Origin: PSRI01 sp041484195
GTDB lineage: Bacteria > Bacteroidota > Bacteroidia > Chitinophagales > Chitinophagaceae
Length of the DNA stretch: 35,304 nucleotides
NCBI GenBank assembly: GCA_041484195.1
Contig: JBGPHC010000038.1
Location: 1-35,304, forward strand
Direction: 5' to 3'
Shown: in pieces, positions 1 to 8,025 of the stretch
Layout of the letters: each line of letters starts with the position of its first letter
Numbering within the stretch: position 1 is the first letter of the stretch
The notes under the pieces: model-generated
Databases searched by the model: none
Told to the model about the DNA's origin: nothing
The model's input: only the letters and a program-made list of their open reading frames with translations
Made by a program: the position numbers and the translations under genes

Positions 1-99
1 CCGTAACGAAAGACCATTTTCAATATGCTCTTTACAAATCTGATGTTTAAGTTCAAGGCTGTAAAAAGTCCGTCTTACAAACTCATTCGAATTATACAT
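1..99 (-). CDS. IS3-type transposase OrfA, N-terminal fragment (runs off window)
   Basis: Read on the minus strand from an ATG at 99, the frame stays open to the window edge and gives 33 residues. They include RRTFYSLELKHQICKEHIEN and then GLSLR. This matches the start of the helix-turn-helix OrfA subunit of IS3-family transposases, where a basic start is followed by an 'EFK..VV.EY..NG.S.R' pattern. OrfA binds the element ends and is normally fused to the OrfB integrase by frameshifting; OrfB would lie outside the window. The sequence just upstream of the ATG looks like an IS terminus. The family assignment is from pattern recognition on a short fragment. Confidence 0.6.
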   Translation of the reverse strand, partial: MYNSNEFVRRTFYSLELKHQICKEHIENGLSLR

Positions 100-143
100 T
101 TTTACACTCAATTTGTGTAAACCTATTTTAGGACAAGACAAAT
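1..143 (-). mobile_element. End of an IS3-like insertion sequence
   Basis: This covers the OrfA fragment plus about 44 bases to its right. Read on the minus strand, the presumed terminus is TGTCTTGTCCTAAAATAGG, then TTTACAC, just before the transposase start. That layout is typical of an IS3-family left end. The exact boundary (about 140-143) is an estimate, because no target-site duplication can be tested with only one end visible. The structured repeat at 144-265 starts directly beside it. Confidence 0.45.
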
Positions 144-265
144 TTTCCGCCGTGGTCGGTGTCCTCACCGCCCACCAATTCCGTTGTTCCGGTCCGTGAT
201 GACACGCACCGGGGCGGGGAGATTCAATTACAAGGGCTGAGAGGGCCTGGCGGGAAATACCAATG
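144..265 (+). repeat. Dispersed structured repeat, copy 1
   Basis: About 120 bases match 28713-28833 in the same orientation. The unit holds two tandem hairpins. Hairpin 1 pairs 152-161 with 166-175 around loop TCCT, with one mismatch. Hairpin 2 pairs CCGGT (189-193) with ACCGG (208-212) and CGTG (195-198) with CACG (203-206) around loop ATGA. Hairpin 2 is identical in both copies. Hairpin 1 differs by a compensatory change: the G158-C169 pair here is A28726-T28737 in copy 2. No convincing protein is encoded. It is best described as a REP- or MITE-like intergenic element; its family is not known to me. Confidence 0.75.
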
Positions 266-465
266 GCATTCAACGATCATGCATAAGATGCATTCAACGA
301 TTCAATTAGAAAAATGGAATCTTAGGGATGGAAGCAAAATGAAGATATATATTAGTGAACAATCACCTTCTGAATTGATTTTGAGCTTGGCCGACTGTGA
401 GTTTTAAGTGTGACGGGCCGGTTATCCTGTCTGGCTTCTTAAGAATCATGAGAAGTTAAAACTAT
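266..465. other. Non-coding stretch with a short direct repeat
   Basis: No recognisable gene. A 12-base direct repeat, GCATTCAACGAT, occurs at 266-277 and 290-301. A frame open through here starts inside the structured repeat and has no protein features. The stretch separates the repeat from the converging hydroxylase gene. Confidence 0.5.
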
Positions 466-1257
466 CTATGCTTCATCACCGCCAGTTTGCAGAATTGGGG
501 ATCTTTCTCTTGATGTGACTTTTTCAAATGTTTCATCATAGCGATCATTCATTGTATCCATCAGCCTGTCCCAAAATGTGAAGTATAAACCATAATTACC
601 TTTGAAATACCTGTGATGCATATTGTGAGATACAGAAGTGTTCATCCATTTCCCCAACCAATGCTTATTAAAACCCTTTGGATAAATCTCAAAACCTAAA
701 TGCCCATATACATTGTAAACCAGGCTGAATACAAAAAATGTCATTAAGTGTATGCTATGAACCGGAATGGTAAGCAGGAAAAGGACAAAAATAAGTGACT
801 CCGCAATCGCTTCAAACGGATGAAATGCGTAAGCTGCCCATGGGGACGGATTGGTAGATTTATGATGAACCAGGTGAATCTTTTTAAACAACCAGGGATG
901 GTGCATTAAACGATGTGCCCAATAAAAATAAGTGTCGTGCATTAAAAGCATTAGTGGAAATGCCAGCACGAAATAGAGGGTGCCATGTTTGTCAATAGAT
1001 GTATAAAAAGTAGTGTAGGGCCTTATTGTATTGCTGTAAAGCATTAGCAACGGGGGTATTGAAAAAATAATTACCGAAACGGTTGAAAAACCTAATTCGC
1101 GCGCATAGTCCTTTATTCCCGGAAATTTTATTTGAATTTTTTTATAAGAAAATGTTTTCCTAAAAAAAACATAAAACACAAGAAAGAAAGGCAGGGAAAT
1201 AAAAAAATATTTAAGAGCATTGTCAAGCAGTAAAAAGACAAATCTATCCCACTTCAT
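466..1257 (-). CDS. Sterol desaturase / fatty acid hydroxylase family membrane protein
   Basis: An integral membrane di-iron oxygenase of the fatty acid hydroxylase superfamily (263 aa from the ATG at 1257). Members hydroxylate or desaturate lipid chains or sterols using O2. The histidine clusters are clear: HDTYFYWAHR (H107, H115), HH at 119-120, HLVHH (H128, H131, H132), FHPFE (H146) and HNMHH (211-215), followed by NYGLYFTFWD. Hydrophobic segments lie before the first cluster and around residues 155-190. An upstream TTG would add 8 residues, but the ATG fits better because a -7-like box TAGTTTTG (1286-1279) sits 22 bases upstream of it and overlaps the TTG. The substrate cannot be told from sequence. 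It is a single gene, not part of the efflux operon. Confidence 0.85.
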   Translation of the reverse strand: MKWDRFVFLLLDNALKYFFISLPFFLVFYVFFRKTFSYKKIQIKFPGIKDYARELGFSTVSVIIFSIPPLLMLYSNTIRPYTTFYTSIDKHGTLYFVLAFPLMLLMHDTYFYWAHRLMHHPWLFKKIHLVHHKSTNPSPWAAYAFHPFEAIAESLIFVLFLLTIPVHSIHLMTFFVFSLVYNVYGHLGFEIYPKGFNKHWLGKWMNTSVSHNMHHRYFKGNYGLYFTFWDRLMDTMNDRYDETFEKVTSRERSPILQTGGDEA

Positions 1258-1278
1258 ATATTTATGATTTTTACCAAC

Positions 1279-1286
1279 CAAAACTA
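1279..1286 (-). promoter_or_regulatory. -7 promoter box for the hydroxylase gene
   Basis: TAGTTTTG on the minus strand matches the Bacteroidetes TAnnTTTG -7 element and lies 22 bases upstream of the ATG at 1257. No good -33 TTTG is present, so support is partial. Confidence 0.4.
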
Positions 1287-1324
1287 TGAAACGTGTAAAG
1301 CATAGAAATTAACCTGGGTTATTT

Positions 1325-1903
1325 TCATTTTCCTGCTAATCTGCGACGCAGGCGGCTAAGGCTGGGGGCTTCAATACCAAGATGGCCGGCAATATATTTT
1401 AGGGGTATTCTTTGCAAAACTCGTGGATAAGCATTTTCAAGCGCCAGGTATCTTTCTTCCACACTCAATACTTTACGGTTTTGTTCATTCAGCAAAACCA
1501 GTCGCAATTCTTCGGCCAGTATTTGACTGAACAATGTTTCAAACTTCGGGTTTGTTTTAAAAATCAAAGGCAAATATTCCTTATTTAATACAAGCGCTTC
1601 GCAATCTTCAATAGCAATAAAATTTTTATGAGAAGGCGTGTTTTCAGAAAGGCCCTCTGTATAAGTAAAAAAACACCCTTCAAATTTAAATTCAGAGGCT
1701 TTTTCATTGCCTGTATCGTCAACGGTGGTGGTTACTATAAGCCCTTTATTCAGGAAACCGATAAAGCGGCAGTATTCTCCGGTTCTCAGTATATAATCCC
1801 CCTTGGCGTACCTCCTGAAGTCACTGTATTTGAGGCTTTCCTCAATCTCCTGCCGGCTGATTTCAATGCGTTGCTTAATATAGTTAATAACTTGCGAATA
1901 CAT
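1325..1903 (-). CDS. Crp/Fnr-family transcriptional regulator
   Basis: A 192-residue protein starting at the ATG at 1903 (MYSQVINYIKQ). It has an N-terminal cyclic-nucleotide-binding-type beta roll, with 'GDYILRTGEYCRFIGFLNKG' around residues 34-53, and a short C-terminal winged helix ending 'GIEAPSLSRLRRRLAGK'. This is the usual architecture of the many Crp-like regulators in Bacteroidetes; the ligand is not predictable. A longer frame starting at 1957 was rejected because a TACATTTG -7 box lies at 1920-1927, inside that extension. A decayed paralogue lies at 12421-12954 in the same orientation, so the efflux block sits between two copies. It diverges from the AraC gene at 2028. Confidence 0.85.
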   Translation of the reverse strand: MYSQVINYIKQRIEISRQEIEESLKYSDFRRYAKGDYILRTGEYCRFIGFLNKGLIVTTTVDDTGNEKASEFKFEGCFFTYTEGLSENTPSHKNFIAIEDCEALVLNKEYLPLIFKTNPKFETLFSQILAEELRLVLLNEQNRKVLSVEERYLALENAYPRVLQRIPLKYIAGHLGIEAPSLSRLRRRLAGK

Positions 1904-1970
1904 TTTGAAACTGTATTTACAAATGTAGATTAAATTGCAGGATAAGGCAATTGGCATATTGAAACAGAAT
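1350..1970. repeat. Direct repeat unit flanking the efflux block, left copy
   Basis: This unit carries the intact Crp/Fnr gene and its promoter and matches 12425-13020 in the same orientation. The similarity runs from the end of the coding sequence through the promoter into the upstream region, then fades. Recombination between the two copies could delete or duplicate the 11 kb between them. Confidence 0.75.
1920..1951 (-). promoter_or_regulatory. Sigma-ABfr-type promoter of the Crp/Fnr gene
   Basis: On the minus strand, ATTG (1951-1948) is followed by 20 bases and TACATTTG (1927-1920), close to the Bacteroidetes TTTG-N19-21-TAnnTTTG consensus. The -7 box lies 16 bases from the ATG at 1903. 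The same -7 box is kept upstream of the pseudogene copy at 12971-12978. Confidence 0.6.
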
Positions 1971-2027
1971 GAAAGAATGTCTTCTTGATTTGTGCAATTC
2001 TATTAAAAAAATACGCGCAGCTACTTT

Positions 2028-2846
2028 ATGCCTTCCAAACTTCAAATAAAAGATAAAAGCGAAGCGGGTAAACTTATTAAGATTGCCCCATTCAGGAAGG
2101 ATATCAGAATAACAGAACCGCACAAACACGATAATTATTTTGAAATCATTTACCTTTCAAAAGGAAGTGGCACACATTCCATTGATTACAACAAGCGTAA
2201 AGTGCAGCCACCTGTTATTTTCTTTGTACGAAAGGAGCAAATACATCATTGGCGCCTGCTCACTATTCCGGAAGGCTATGTTTTGATTTTGAAAAAAGGA
2301 TTTATAGATAAAAGCCTTGACGGCGAACTGAAAGCATTGCTTGCCAAAGTAAGCAACATTTCCAGTTTGCAGTTAAAAGATACCACCACCATTAATCAAC
2401 TCTTTCAGTTGCTTACCAAAGAAAATGATACAGCAAATGAAAACAGCTTTCTTATTATTGAAGGATTGCTAAAAGCACTGCTGGCCAAAATATTGGAAGT
2501 GGCAAAGCCTCCTAACCGTAAAGTAAAAGTAAAGGCAGGTTTCTTTCAGTCTTTCCGGGAACTTTTGAGCCAGGGCTCCGAAATAAAAAACAATGTTGCC
2601 CACTATGCGGGCTTATTAAATACCTCTCCGCAAAACCTTAATGCGGTCTGCCGCAAAGCCGTAAATCAATCCGCCGCCGAAATATTGGCCGAATATATTA
2701 TTAGCGAAGCCAAACGCCTATTGATTTATACTGATAATACCGTTTCAGAAATCTCCTTTGCCTTAAAGTTTAAGGACCCCTCCCATTTCGTTAAATATTT
2801 TAAGCGCTATTCAGGGCATACACCGCAGGTATTCCGAAGCCATTGA
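2028..2846 (+). CDS. AraC-family transcriptional regulator
   Basis: A 272-residue regulator. The N-terminal half is cupin-like: PHKHDNYFEIIYLSKGSGTH near residues 31-50, then PPVIFFVRKEQIHHW. The C-terminal half is a double helix-turn-helix AraC domain ending 'VSEISFALKFKDPSHFVKYFKRYSGHTPQVFRSH'-like, with the family motif FxDPSHFxxxFKxxxGxTPxxFR. Genes of this type usually activate adjacent operons on binding a small ligand. It lies upstream of the DoxX-MFS-oxidase-efflux block on the same strand, which makes that block a plausible target (inference). Strong inverted repeats follow it at 2893-2942. Confidence 0.88.
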   Translation: MPSKLQIKDKSEAGKLIKIAPFRKDIRITEPHKHDNYFEIIYLSKGSGTHSIDYNKRKVQPPVIFFVRKEQIHHWRLLTIPEGYVLILKKGFIDKSLDGELKALLAKVSNISSLQLKDTTTINQLFQLLTKENDTANENSFLIIEGLLKALLAKILEVAKPPNRKVKVKAGFFQSFRELLSQGSEIKNNVAHYAGLLNTSPQNLNAVCRKAVNQSAAEILAEYIISEAKRLLIYTDNTVSEISFALKFKDPSHFVKYFKRYSGHTPQVFRSH

Positions 2847-2892
2847 ATCTAATACCATACTTTTTTCAAATGTGCCATGAGTTATAAGGCTT

Positions 2893-2942
2893 ATTGTGTC
2901 ACCTTTATAAGGTGATACAATGTTTCCTTATCGTATCACTTT
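2893..2942 (+). terminator. Hairpin pair with three mutually complementary arms (terminator or operator)
   Basis: Arm A (2893-2905) pairs with arm B (2909-2921) around loop TAT, giving a stem of about 13 bp with one G-T. Part of arm B (2909-2918) can instead pair with arm C GTATCACTTT (2933-2942), with one G-T, so A-B and B-C exclude each other. The hairpin starts 47 bases after the AraC stop. The U tract is weak, so it could be a terminator, an attenuator, or a three-site operator with motif GTRTCACYTT. Which one it is cannot be told here. Confidence 0.5.
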
Positions 2943-3021
2943 AGATATGAATTTCGTCGCAATATTTATTCGTCCTATCGTGTTTGCACCCTTTAATCAG
3001 CGAAACGATGACTCTCAGTGA

Positions 3022-3438
3022 TTACAAGCACAAAAAGACAGTCTTCAGAATGAACTGGTTAATTCATATAAGCCCGGATTTGGGGAGTTTATCAATGGCA
3101 TAGAAATTTACCATGGTAAACTGTAGTCTGCCGGCATTAGCAACACCTGGAAACTAGTGGACTTTGAAGTTCATGAAATTCAGGAAGCTTTGGAAGACAT
3201 TCAGCAATTCAGAAGTGACCGGCCTGAGGCGAAAGCTATCGGAATGATCAATCCTGCAATATGCAGTATCGCGAATTTCATTCAACAAAAAGAATCGGTC
3301 TTGTTTAAGAGCAGCCTTATTTTATTGACGAATACTCGTAATAACTGCCACCTGGCTACAGAGCGCGAATTTAACGAAGGTATTCCTGGTATCCTATCTA
3401 TAAGTAATCAGAATTTCAAACCCATTACTTATGTTTAG
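3022..3438 (+). pseudogene. Remnant of a small conserved protein gene (stop at 3124)
   Basis: One frame reads LQAQKDSLQNELVNSYKPGF (residues from 3022), continues through GEFINGIEIYHGKL, meets TAG at 3124-3126, then continues SAGISNTWKLVDFEVHEIQE and onward to 3438. It looks like the C-terminal part of a small protein in which a codon, probably TGG, became a stop. The frame is also blocked by TGA at 3019, so the start is lost. The part after the stop opens only with GTG at 3157. It recalls uncharacterised small Bacteroidetes proteins with an HxKLW(F)AG-NWKL-HEI pattern, from memory only. It overlaps the DoxX start by 8 bases. Confidence 0.5.
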
Positions 3439-3883
3439 CAAAATCACACAAACCGATAATGCAGCATCTGCCAGCGTAATCCGTCTGATGGTTGGATTGG
3501 TTTTCCTGTCAGAGGGTATTCAAAAATTCCTGTTTCCCGATGCGTTAGGCATTGGTCGTTTCGTAAAGATTGGCATCCCATACCCAGAATTTACTGCGCC
3601 TTTTGTTGGTGTATTAGAAGTGGTTGGCGGATTATTTATTATTATTGGGCTGCTCACAAGGCTTGCCGCCATTGCTTTAGCTATTAACATAAGTGTAGCC
3701 ATTATTTCAACTAAGATACCCATGCTTGCTGATAAGGGCTTTTGGGCGATGGCCCATGAAGCAAGGGCTGATTTCTGTATGCTTTTAGGCAATATCTTTC
3801 TAATTATCAAAGGCGGCGGCGCCTGGTCAATAGACTTAAAGATTTTTCATCGTTTTAAAAGGGCTAACCATAGTAACCTCTAA
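3431..3883 (+). CDS. DoxX family membrane protein
   Basis: A 150-residue, four-helix membrane protein. 'VIRLMVGLVFLSEGIQKFLF' near residues 16-35 and 'GVLEVVGGLFIIIGLLTRLA' around 59-78 are DoxX signatures (RxxxGxxFxxxGxxKf, then GxxExxGGxxLxxGLxTR). DoxX proteins sit in the inner membrane; some partner with thiol or quinone oxidoreductases, but the role of this one is unknown. It is followed after 2 bases by an MFS transporter, so the two are probably co-transcribed. Confidence 0.85.
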   Translation: MFSKITQTDNAASASVIRLMVGLVFLSEGIQKFLFPDALGIGRFVKIGIPYPEFTAPFVGVLEVVGGLFIIIGLLTRLAAIALAINISVAIISTKIPMLADKGFWAMAHEARADFCMLLGNIFLIIKGGGAWSIDLKIFHRFKRANHSNL

Positions 3884-3885
3884 GT

Positions 3886-5085
3886 ATGAAATCGGGTGAG
3901 AAAACAAGCTATTTTTCGGGCCTGACAAAAAATACATTTCTGCTGGCGCTAACAAGCCTGTTTGCAGATACATCCACGGAAATGTTATACCCGGTGCTGC
4001 CTATTTTCCTCACCCAAACCCTGAAGGCAGGTGGAAGTATCGTAGGCATTGTGGAAGGGGTAGCAGAGACCACACAAAACCTGGTTCAGGGATTTTCCGG
4101 CTGGCTGTCGGATAAATGGCAGAAACGAAAAGGAATTGCCGTGTTTGGTTATTTGCTTGCAGCCATATCTAAACCGTTAATTGGGTTGGCAACGGGCTGG
4201 CCATTAGTTTTAGGAGCCAGGTTTATGGACCGCCTGGGTACAGGCTCCCGTTCTGCTCCGCGGGATGCGCTGATTGCCGCTTCTACCGATGAAAAGAATC
4301 GTGGGAAAGCTTTTGGGCTGGAAGGAGTTGGCGATAATTTAGGGGCCTTCATTGGCCCGTTGATTGCAGTAGCGCTGCTTTTTTTGTTGCAAGACGATTT
4401 GCGCACTGTTTTTTACTTATCCATTATTCCTGGAACTTTGGCGGTATTAATGATCCTGGCTATTAAGGAAAAAAAGGTCAATGTCGCAACCAGGATGAAA
4501 ATTGACCTGCACTTCAGGCAATTCCCTGTCAAATACAAGAGATACTTAATAGCTACGGTACTGTTTGGATTGGGTAATTCCAGTAATGCATTTCTCATTT
4601 TGCAAACAAAAACTCTGGGCATGTCTTTTAAAAATACTATTCTTATCTATGCGGCGTTCAACCTGATTGCGGCGCTTATATCTTATCCTTCAGGGTATTT
4701 ATCCGATAAACTAGGAAGAAAAAATATATTACTCATCTCCTTCGTAATTTATGTAGTCACATACACAGGTTTCGCGTTTACCAAGAGCTTATGGCTCATT
4801 GGTGGGTTGTTCTGCTTATATGGATTGTACCAGGGAATATTTCGCGCGGTTGGAAAAGCAATGGCCGCCGATTTTGTGCCAGAGCATTTAAGGGCGAGTG
4901 ACATAGGCTGGTATGCTACTGCGATCGGTTTGGCGAGCCTGCTAGCCAGTGTTTTTGCCGGACAATTATGGGATAAAGTAAATCACCAGGCAGTTTTTGT
5001 TTACGGAGCCATATTTGCATTGATCGGTATTATTTCGTTAATCATGCTCACTCCAAAAAACAAAAACAAAAATGCAGTTACTTAA
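3886..5085 (+). CDS. MFS transporter
   Basis: A 399-residue major facilitator with about 12 hydrophobic segments. It starts KNTFLLALTSLFADTSTEML and carries the loop motif SGWLSDKWQKRKGIAVFGY (about 80-98), 'GTGSRSAPRDALIA' and the second-half motif 'SGYLSDKLGRKN'. It belongs to the MFS_1 drug-efflux-like group; the substrate is unknown. It lies 2 bases after DoxX and 39 bases before the multicopper oxidase, suggesting one operon devoted to export or detoxification. Confidence 0.88.
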   Translation: MKSGEKTSYFSGLTKNTFLLALTSLFADTSTEMLYPVLPIFLTQTLKAGGSIVGIVEGVAETTQNLVQGFSGWLSDKWQKRKGIAVFGYLLAAISKPLIGLATGWPLVLGARFMDRLGTGSRSAPRDALIAASTDEKNRGKAFGLEGVGDNLGAFIGPLIAVALLFLLQDDLRTVFYLSIIPGTLAVLMILAIKEKKVNVATRMKIDLHFRQFPVKYKRYLIATVLFGLGNSSNAFLILQTKTLGMSFKNTILIYAAFNLIAALISYPSGYLSDKLGRKNILLISFVIYVVTYTGFAFTKSLWLIGGLFCLYGLYQGIFRAVGKAMAADFVPEHLRASDIGWYATAIGLASLLASVFAGQLWDKVNHQAVFVYGAIFALIGIISLIMLTPKNKNKNAVT

Positions 5086-5124
5086 GCAACAGAAAAAGCC
5101 TGACATCTGGTAAAAAATATTATT

Positions 5125-6501
5125 ATGGATCGCAGGAAATTTATTAAAATAGGCGAAACGGTCATTCCGCTCGCAGGGTCGTTTCCCGCAAGCGCTACCG
5201 GGCTTATCAGCAAAGAAAATCCGGAGGATTTGAAGCGATCTGTATCTACAAATCAACCGGATGAAAAAGCGGATTACACCATTCATATCGAAACGGGGCT
5301 GATTGAGGTCGGGCCGCAACATACTATTTCCACTACTACGTATAACGGCCAGTTCCCGGGCCCGCTGCTGCGTTTTAAAGAAGGACAACGCACTATAGTT
5401 GACATTTATAATCACACAGATTCGTCGGAACAGTTTCACTGGCATGGACAGTTTTTGCCAGCCGATGTGGATGGTTCGGCTGAGGAACGAACCCCTTATA
5501 TTCCCGCTCATGGGATGCGTAGGGAGATTTTTGTACTAAAACCTTTTGGATTCAGGTTTTACCATACACATTTGGTTGCGGGTAATAATCTGGCTGCCGG
5601 CCAGTATAACGGTGAGGTAGGACCAGTTTATATAGAACCTAAAAATGAGCCGGGTAACTATGACCGTGAAGAATTCATCATCCTGAAAGAGTTTGAGCCT
5701 TTCTTCATGCGGGGCGGGGATATGGCAATGGATTTTTTGTCGGGTCATTACATTCCTGAACTAAAAGCAATGGGAGAAAAAGCGGAACATGAATCTGAAA
5801 TCAAAACAAAAGGTTATGAGGTGGGATATAAAATATTTACCATTAACGGACATCAGCTTGGCCATGGCAAGCCCATCCGTGTAAAGCAGGGAGAGCGAGT
5901 GCTTTTTCATATACTGAATGGCAGTGCCACAGAAATCCGAAGCCTGGCTTTGCCCGGACATGACTTTAAGGTGGTGGCGCTTGACGGGAACCCTGTGCCC
6001 AATCCCTCCGTGGTTCCGGTACTGTGGTTTGGGACGGCAGAGCGGATATCCGCGATCGTGGAAATGAAAAACCCCAGTGTGTGGGTAATGGGTGATCTGT
6101 CGGACGATGACCGTGGCAATGGAATGGGTATCGTAATAGAGTATGCCAATCATTCTGGCAAACCACAATGGAAGATGCCTAAGCCATTTAAATGGGATTA
6201 TACCCTTTTTGGAAAGCATAACCAGAATATTGCGGAGCCCTATGAAGTGATTGACATGCTCTTTGCTAAACAAAATGGGGCAGATAAAGGTTTTAACCGG
6301 TGGACGATTAACGGAGTGGCTTTCGATATGATGGACATGCCAACTATGTTTCACTTGAAAGAAGGTAGACGTTACCGTCTCCACATGCGAAATGCTTCAG
6401 ATGATCTTCATCCCATGCACCTGCACCGTCATAGTTTTGAAATTACCAGGATCGTTAGCAGGATATTTATTAACGTACATATAAAATTGAATTCCCTGTA
6501 A
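5125..6501 (+). pseudogene. Multicopper oxidase, truncated at the 3' end
   Basis: Multicopper oxidases couple substrate oxidation, often of Cu(I) or phenolics, to O2 reduction in the periplasm. The N-terminus MDRRKFIKIG resembles a Tat signal. Copper ligands are visible at HWHG (H105, H107), YHTH (H147, H149) and HPMHLHRH (H429, H432, H434, H436). The family's last cluster, HCHxxxHxxxGM, is missing: about 10 residues past the HPMHLH box homology stops and an unrelated tail (IFINVHIKLNSL) ends at 6501, just before the TolC gene. Without HCH the type-1 site and part of the type-2/3 centre cannot form, so the product is probably inactive. A deletion between this gene and the TolC gene is the likeliest cause. 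Confidence 0.8.
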
Positions 6502-6536
6502 TGAATCTGCCTTTGTAAATACTAAAAATTCATATA

Positions 6537-7892
6537 ATGAAAAGTATAGGGTTTATAATTATTATTTTATCAACTGCATGTATAGAAGGATATTCCCAGA
6601 ATGGCTATGGTTTAAAGGATTTAATAGCTCTTGCGGAGAAGAATTACCCATCTATTGCTGCCAAAAAATCTCAGGCGTTGGCAGCGGCAAAGGGAATAGC
6701 GATTCAAAAAAACACAATCGTTCCATCCTTTGATGCAACATACCAGGCAGACTATGCTACATATAATAATATCACGGGCATGGCATATCCGCAATATCTT
6801 GTACCAATCAGCGGCCCGCCTTCCACTACCAATAATTACAACGCGGTAATGGGAAGCGCTGCCAGTTTGTTGCTTAACTGGCAGCCAATTACTTTTGGAC
6901 AGCGTACAGCCCAAATTAATGTTGCCAGCCAAAACTATCAACTCACCCTGGCCGATCAAAATAATACCCTGTTCCAGATAAAGCTAAATGTTGTTTCAAC
7001 CTGGCTTAACATTTTATATGCTGATGAATTGATTAAGGTGTACAGTGAAAATATTATCCGTATTCAAACACAGTTAAAGCAAATCAGCTCCCTGGTAAAA
7101 AGTGGCATCAGGCCCGGGGCGGATACGTCTCTTTTCCAGGCTGAATTATCTAAGGGAAATATTGATCTGTATAATCTACAGTTGTATCGCACGCAGCAAC
7201 AAAACAATTTAAGTGAATTAACCGGCGGTATCCGGATAGCCGTTGTAACGGATAGTTCACTTGCACACCAACTGCCTGTATTTAATTTGGAAGACAGTAT
7301 GGTAACACATCCATTTATTCAATATGGCCTTCAACTGATACAATTACAAAGGGCCAATAAAGCAGTAATACAAAAAAACAAATTGCCAAAGTTGAATGTG
7401 TGGAGTACGGCCTATGCGCGCGGTTCAGGCATTAAGTATGATGGTTCTGTAAAAAGTACCGACGGGCTTGGTTTGAGCCGGTTCAATTATGGATTCGGCC
7501 TGCAATTAAGCGTTCCCATTTTGCAGTTTACTTATACCAGGCTGCAGGTTCAGCAGCAGGACGCATTAATCAGCAGCTACCATTCGCTGTTGCAACAAAC
7601 ACAATTGCAATTGACGACAGACAGTCTGAATGCTTCCGAAGCTTTGCGGAGTTCCTTGCAGGTGGTCAACGAGGTTCCGGCACAATTGAGTGCTGCTACA
7701 GTCGCTTACCGTTCTACGCTTAGTCGTTACAATGCAGGGCTTGCGAGCTTTGCTGACCTCATTCAATCTCAGTATGCATTGGTTCAGGCAGAAACTTATG
7801 TAAGACAGTCGTATTTAAATGTATGGAAAGCAATGTTGCAGCAAATTGCCGCAAAAGGAAATATTGAATTATTCTTAAACCAGGTAAGATAG
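6537..7892 (+). CDS. TolC-family outer membrane efflux protein
   Basis: A 451-residue outer membrane channel. It has a signal peptide (MKSIGFIIIILSTACIEGYS, then QNGYG) and two long alpha-helical repeats typical of the OEP family: LKDLIALAEKNYPSIAAKKS near the start, and the second repeat near residues 350-430 with 'AATVAYRSTLSRYNAGLASF' and ADLIQSQ. It forms the outer membrane exit of the tripartite pump encoded by the next two genes. The gene order TolC, RND, adaptor is common in Bacteroidetes. It begins 36 bases after the oxidase stop. Confidence 0.9.
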   Translation: MKSIGFIIIILSTACIEGYSQNGYGLKDLIALAEKNYPSIAAKKSQALAAAKGIAIQKNTIVPSFDATYQADYATYNNITGMAYPQYLVPISGPPSTTNNYNAVMGSAASLLLNWQPITFGQRTAQINVASQNYQLTLADQNNTLFQIKLNVVSTWLNILYADELIKVYSENIIRIQTQLKQISSLVKSGIRPGADTSLFQAELSKGNIDLYNLQLYRTQQQNNLSELTGGIRIAVVTDSSLAHQLPVFNLEDSMVTHPFIQYGLQLIQLQRANKAVIQKNKLPKLNVWSTAYARGSGIKYDGSVKSTDGLGLSRFNYGFGLQLSVPILQFTYTRLQVQQQDALISSYHSLLQQTQLQLTTDSLNASEALRSSLQVVNEVPAQLSAATVAYRSTLSRYNAGLASFADLIQSQYALVQAETYVRQSYLNVWKAMLQQIAAKGNIELFLNQVR

Positions 7893-8025
7893 TTTTCCAG
7901 CGATTGGGAAAATAAAAAAGATATGTCGAGCGAGAGTATGATTCTGGATAAACAAGAGATAACAAAGGATACGCTCTCTTATGGAAGATAATAGAACAAT
8001 TTTTCGGGTATAATAAACAATAAAT

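Noticed and set aside
159..407. Open frame of 82 codons on the plus strand
   Set aside because: It starts inside the structured repeat, its first part follows the hairpins rather than protein constraint, and the rest has no recognisable features.
1628..1933. Plus-strand open frame opposite the Crp/Fnr gene
   Set aside because: It is a shadow of the minus-strand regulator, which has clear domain features and a promoter.
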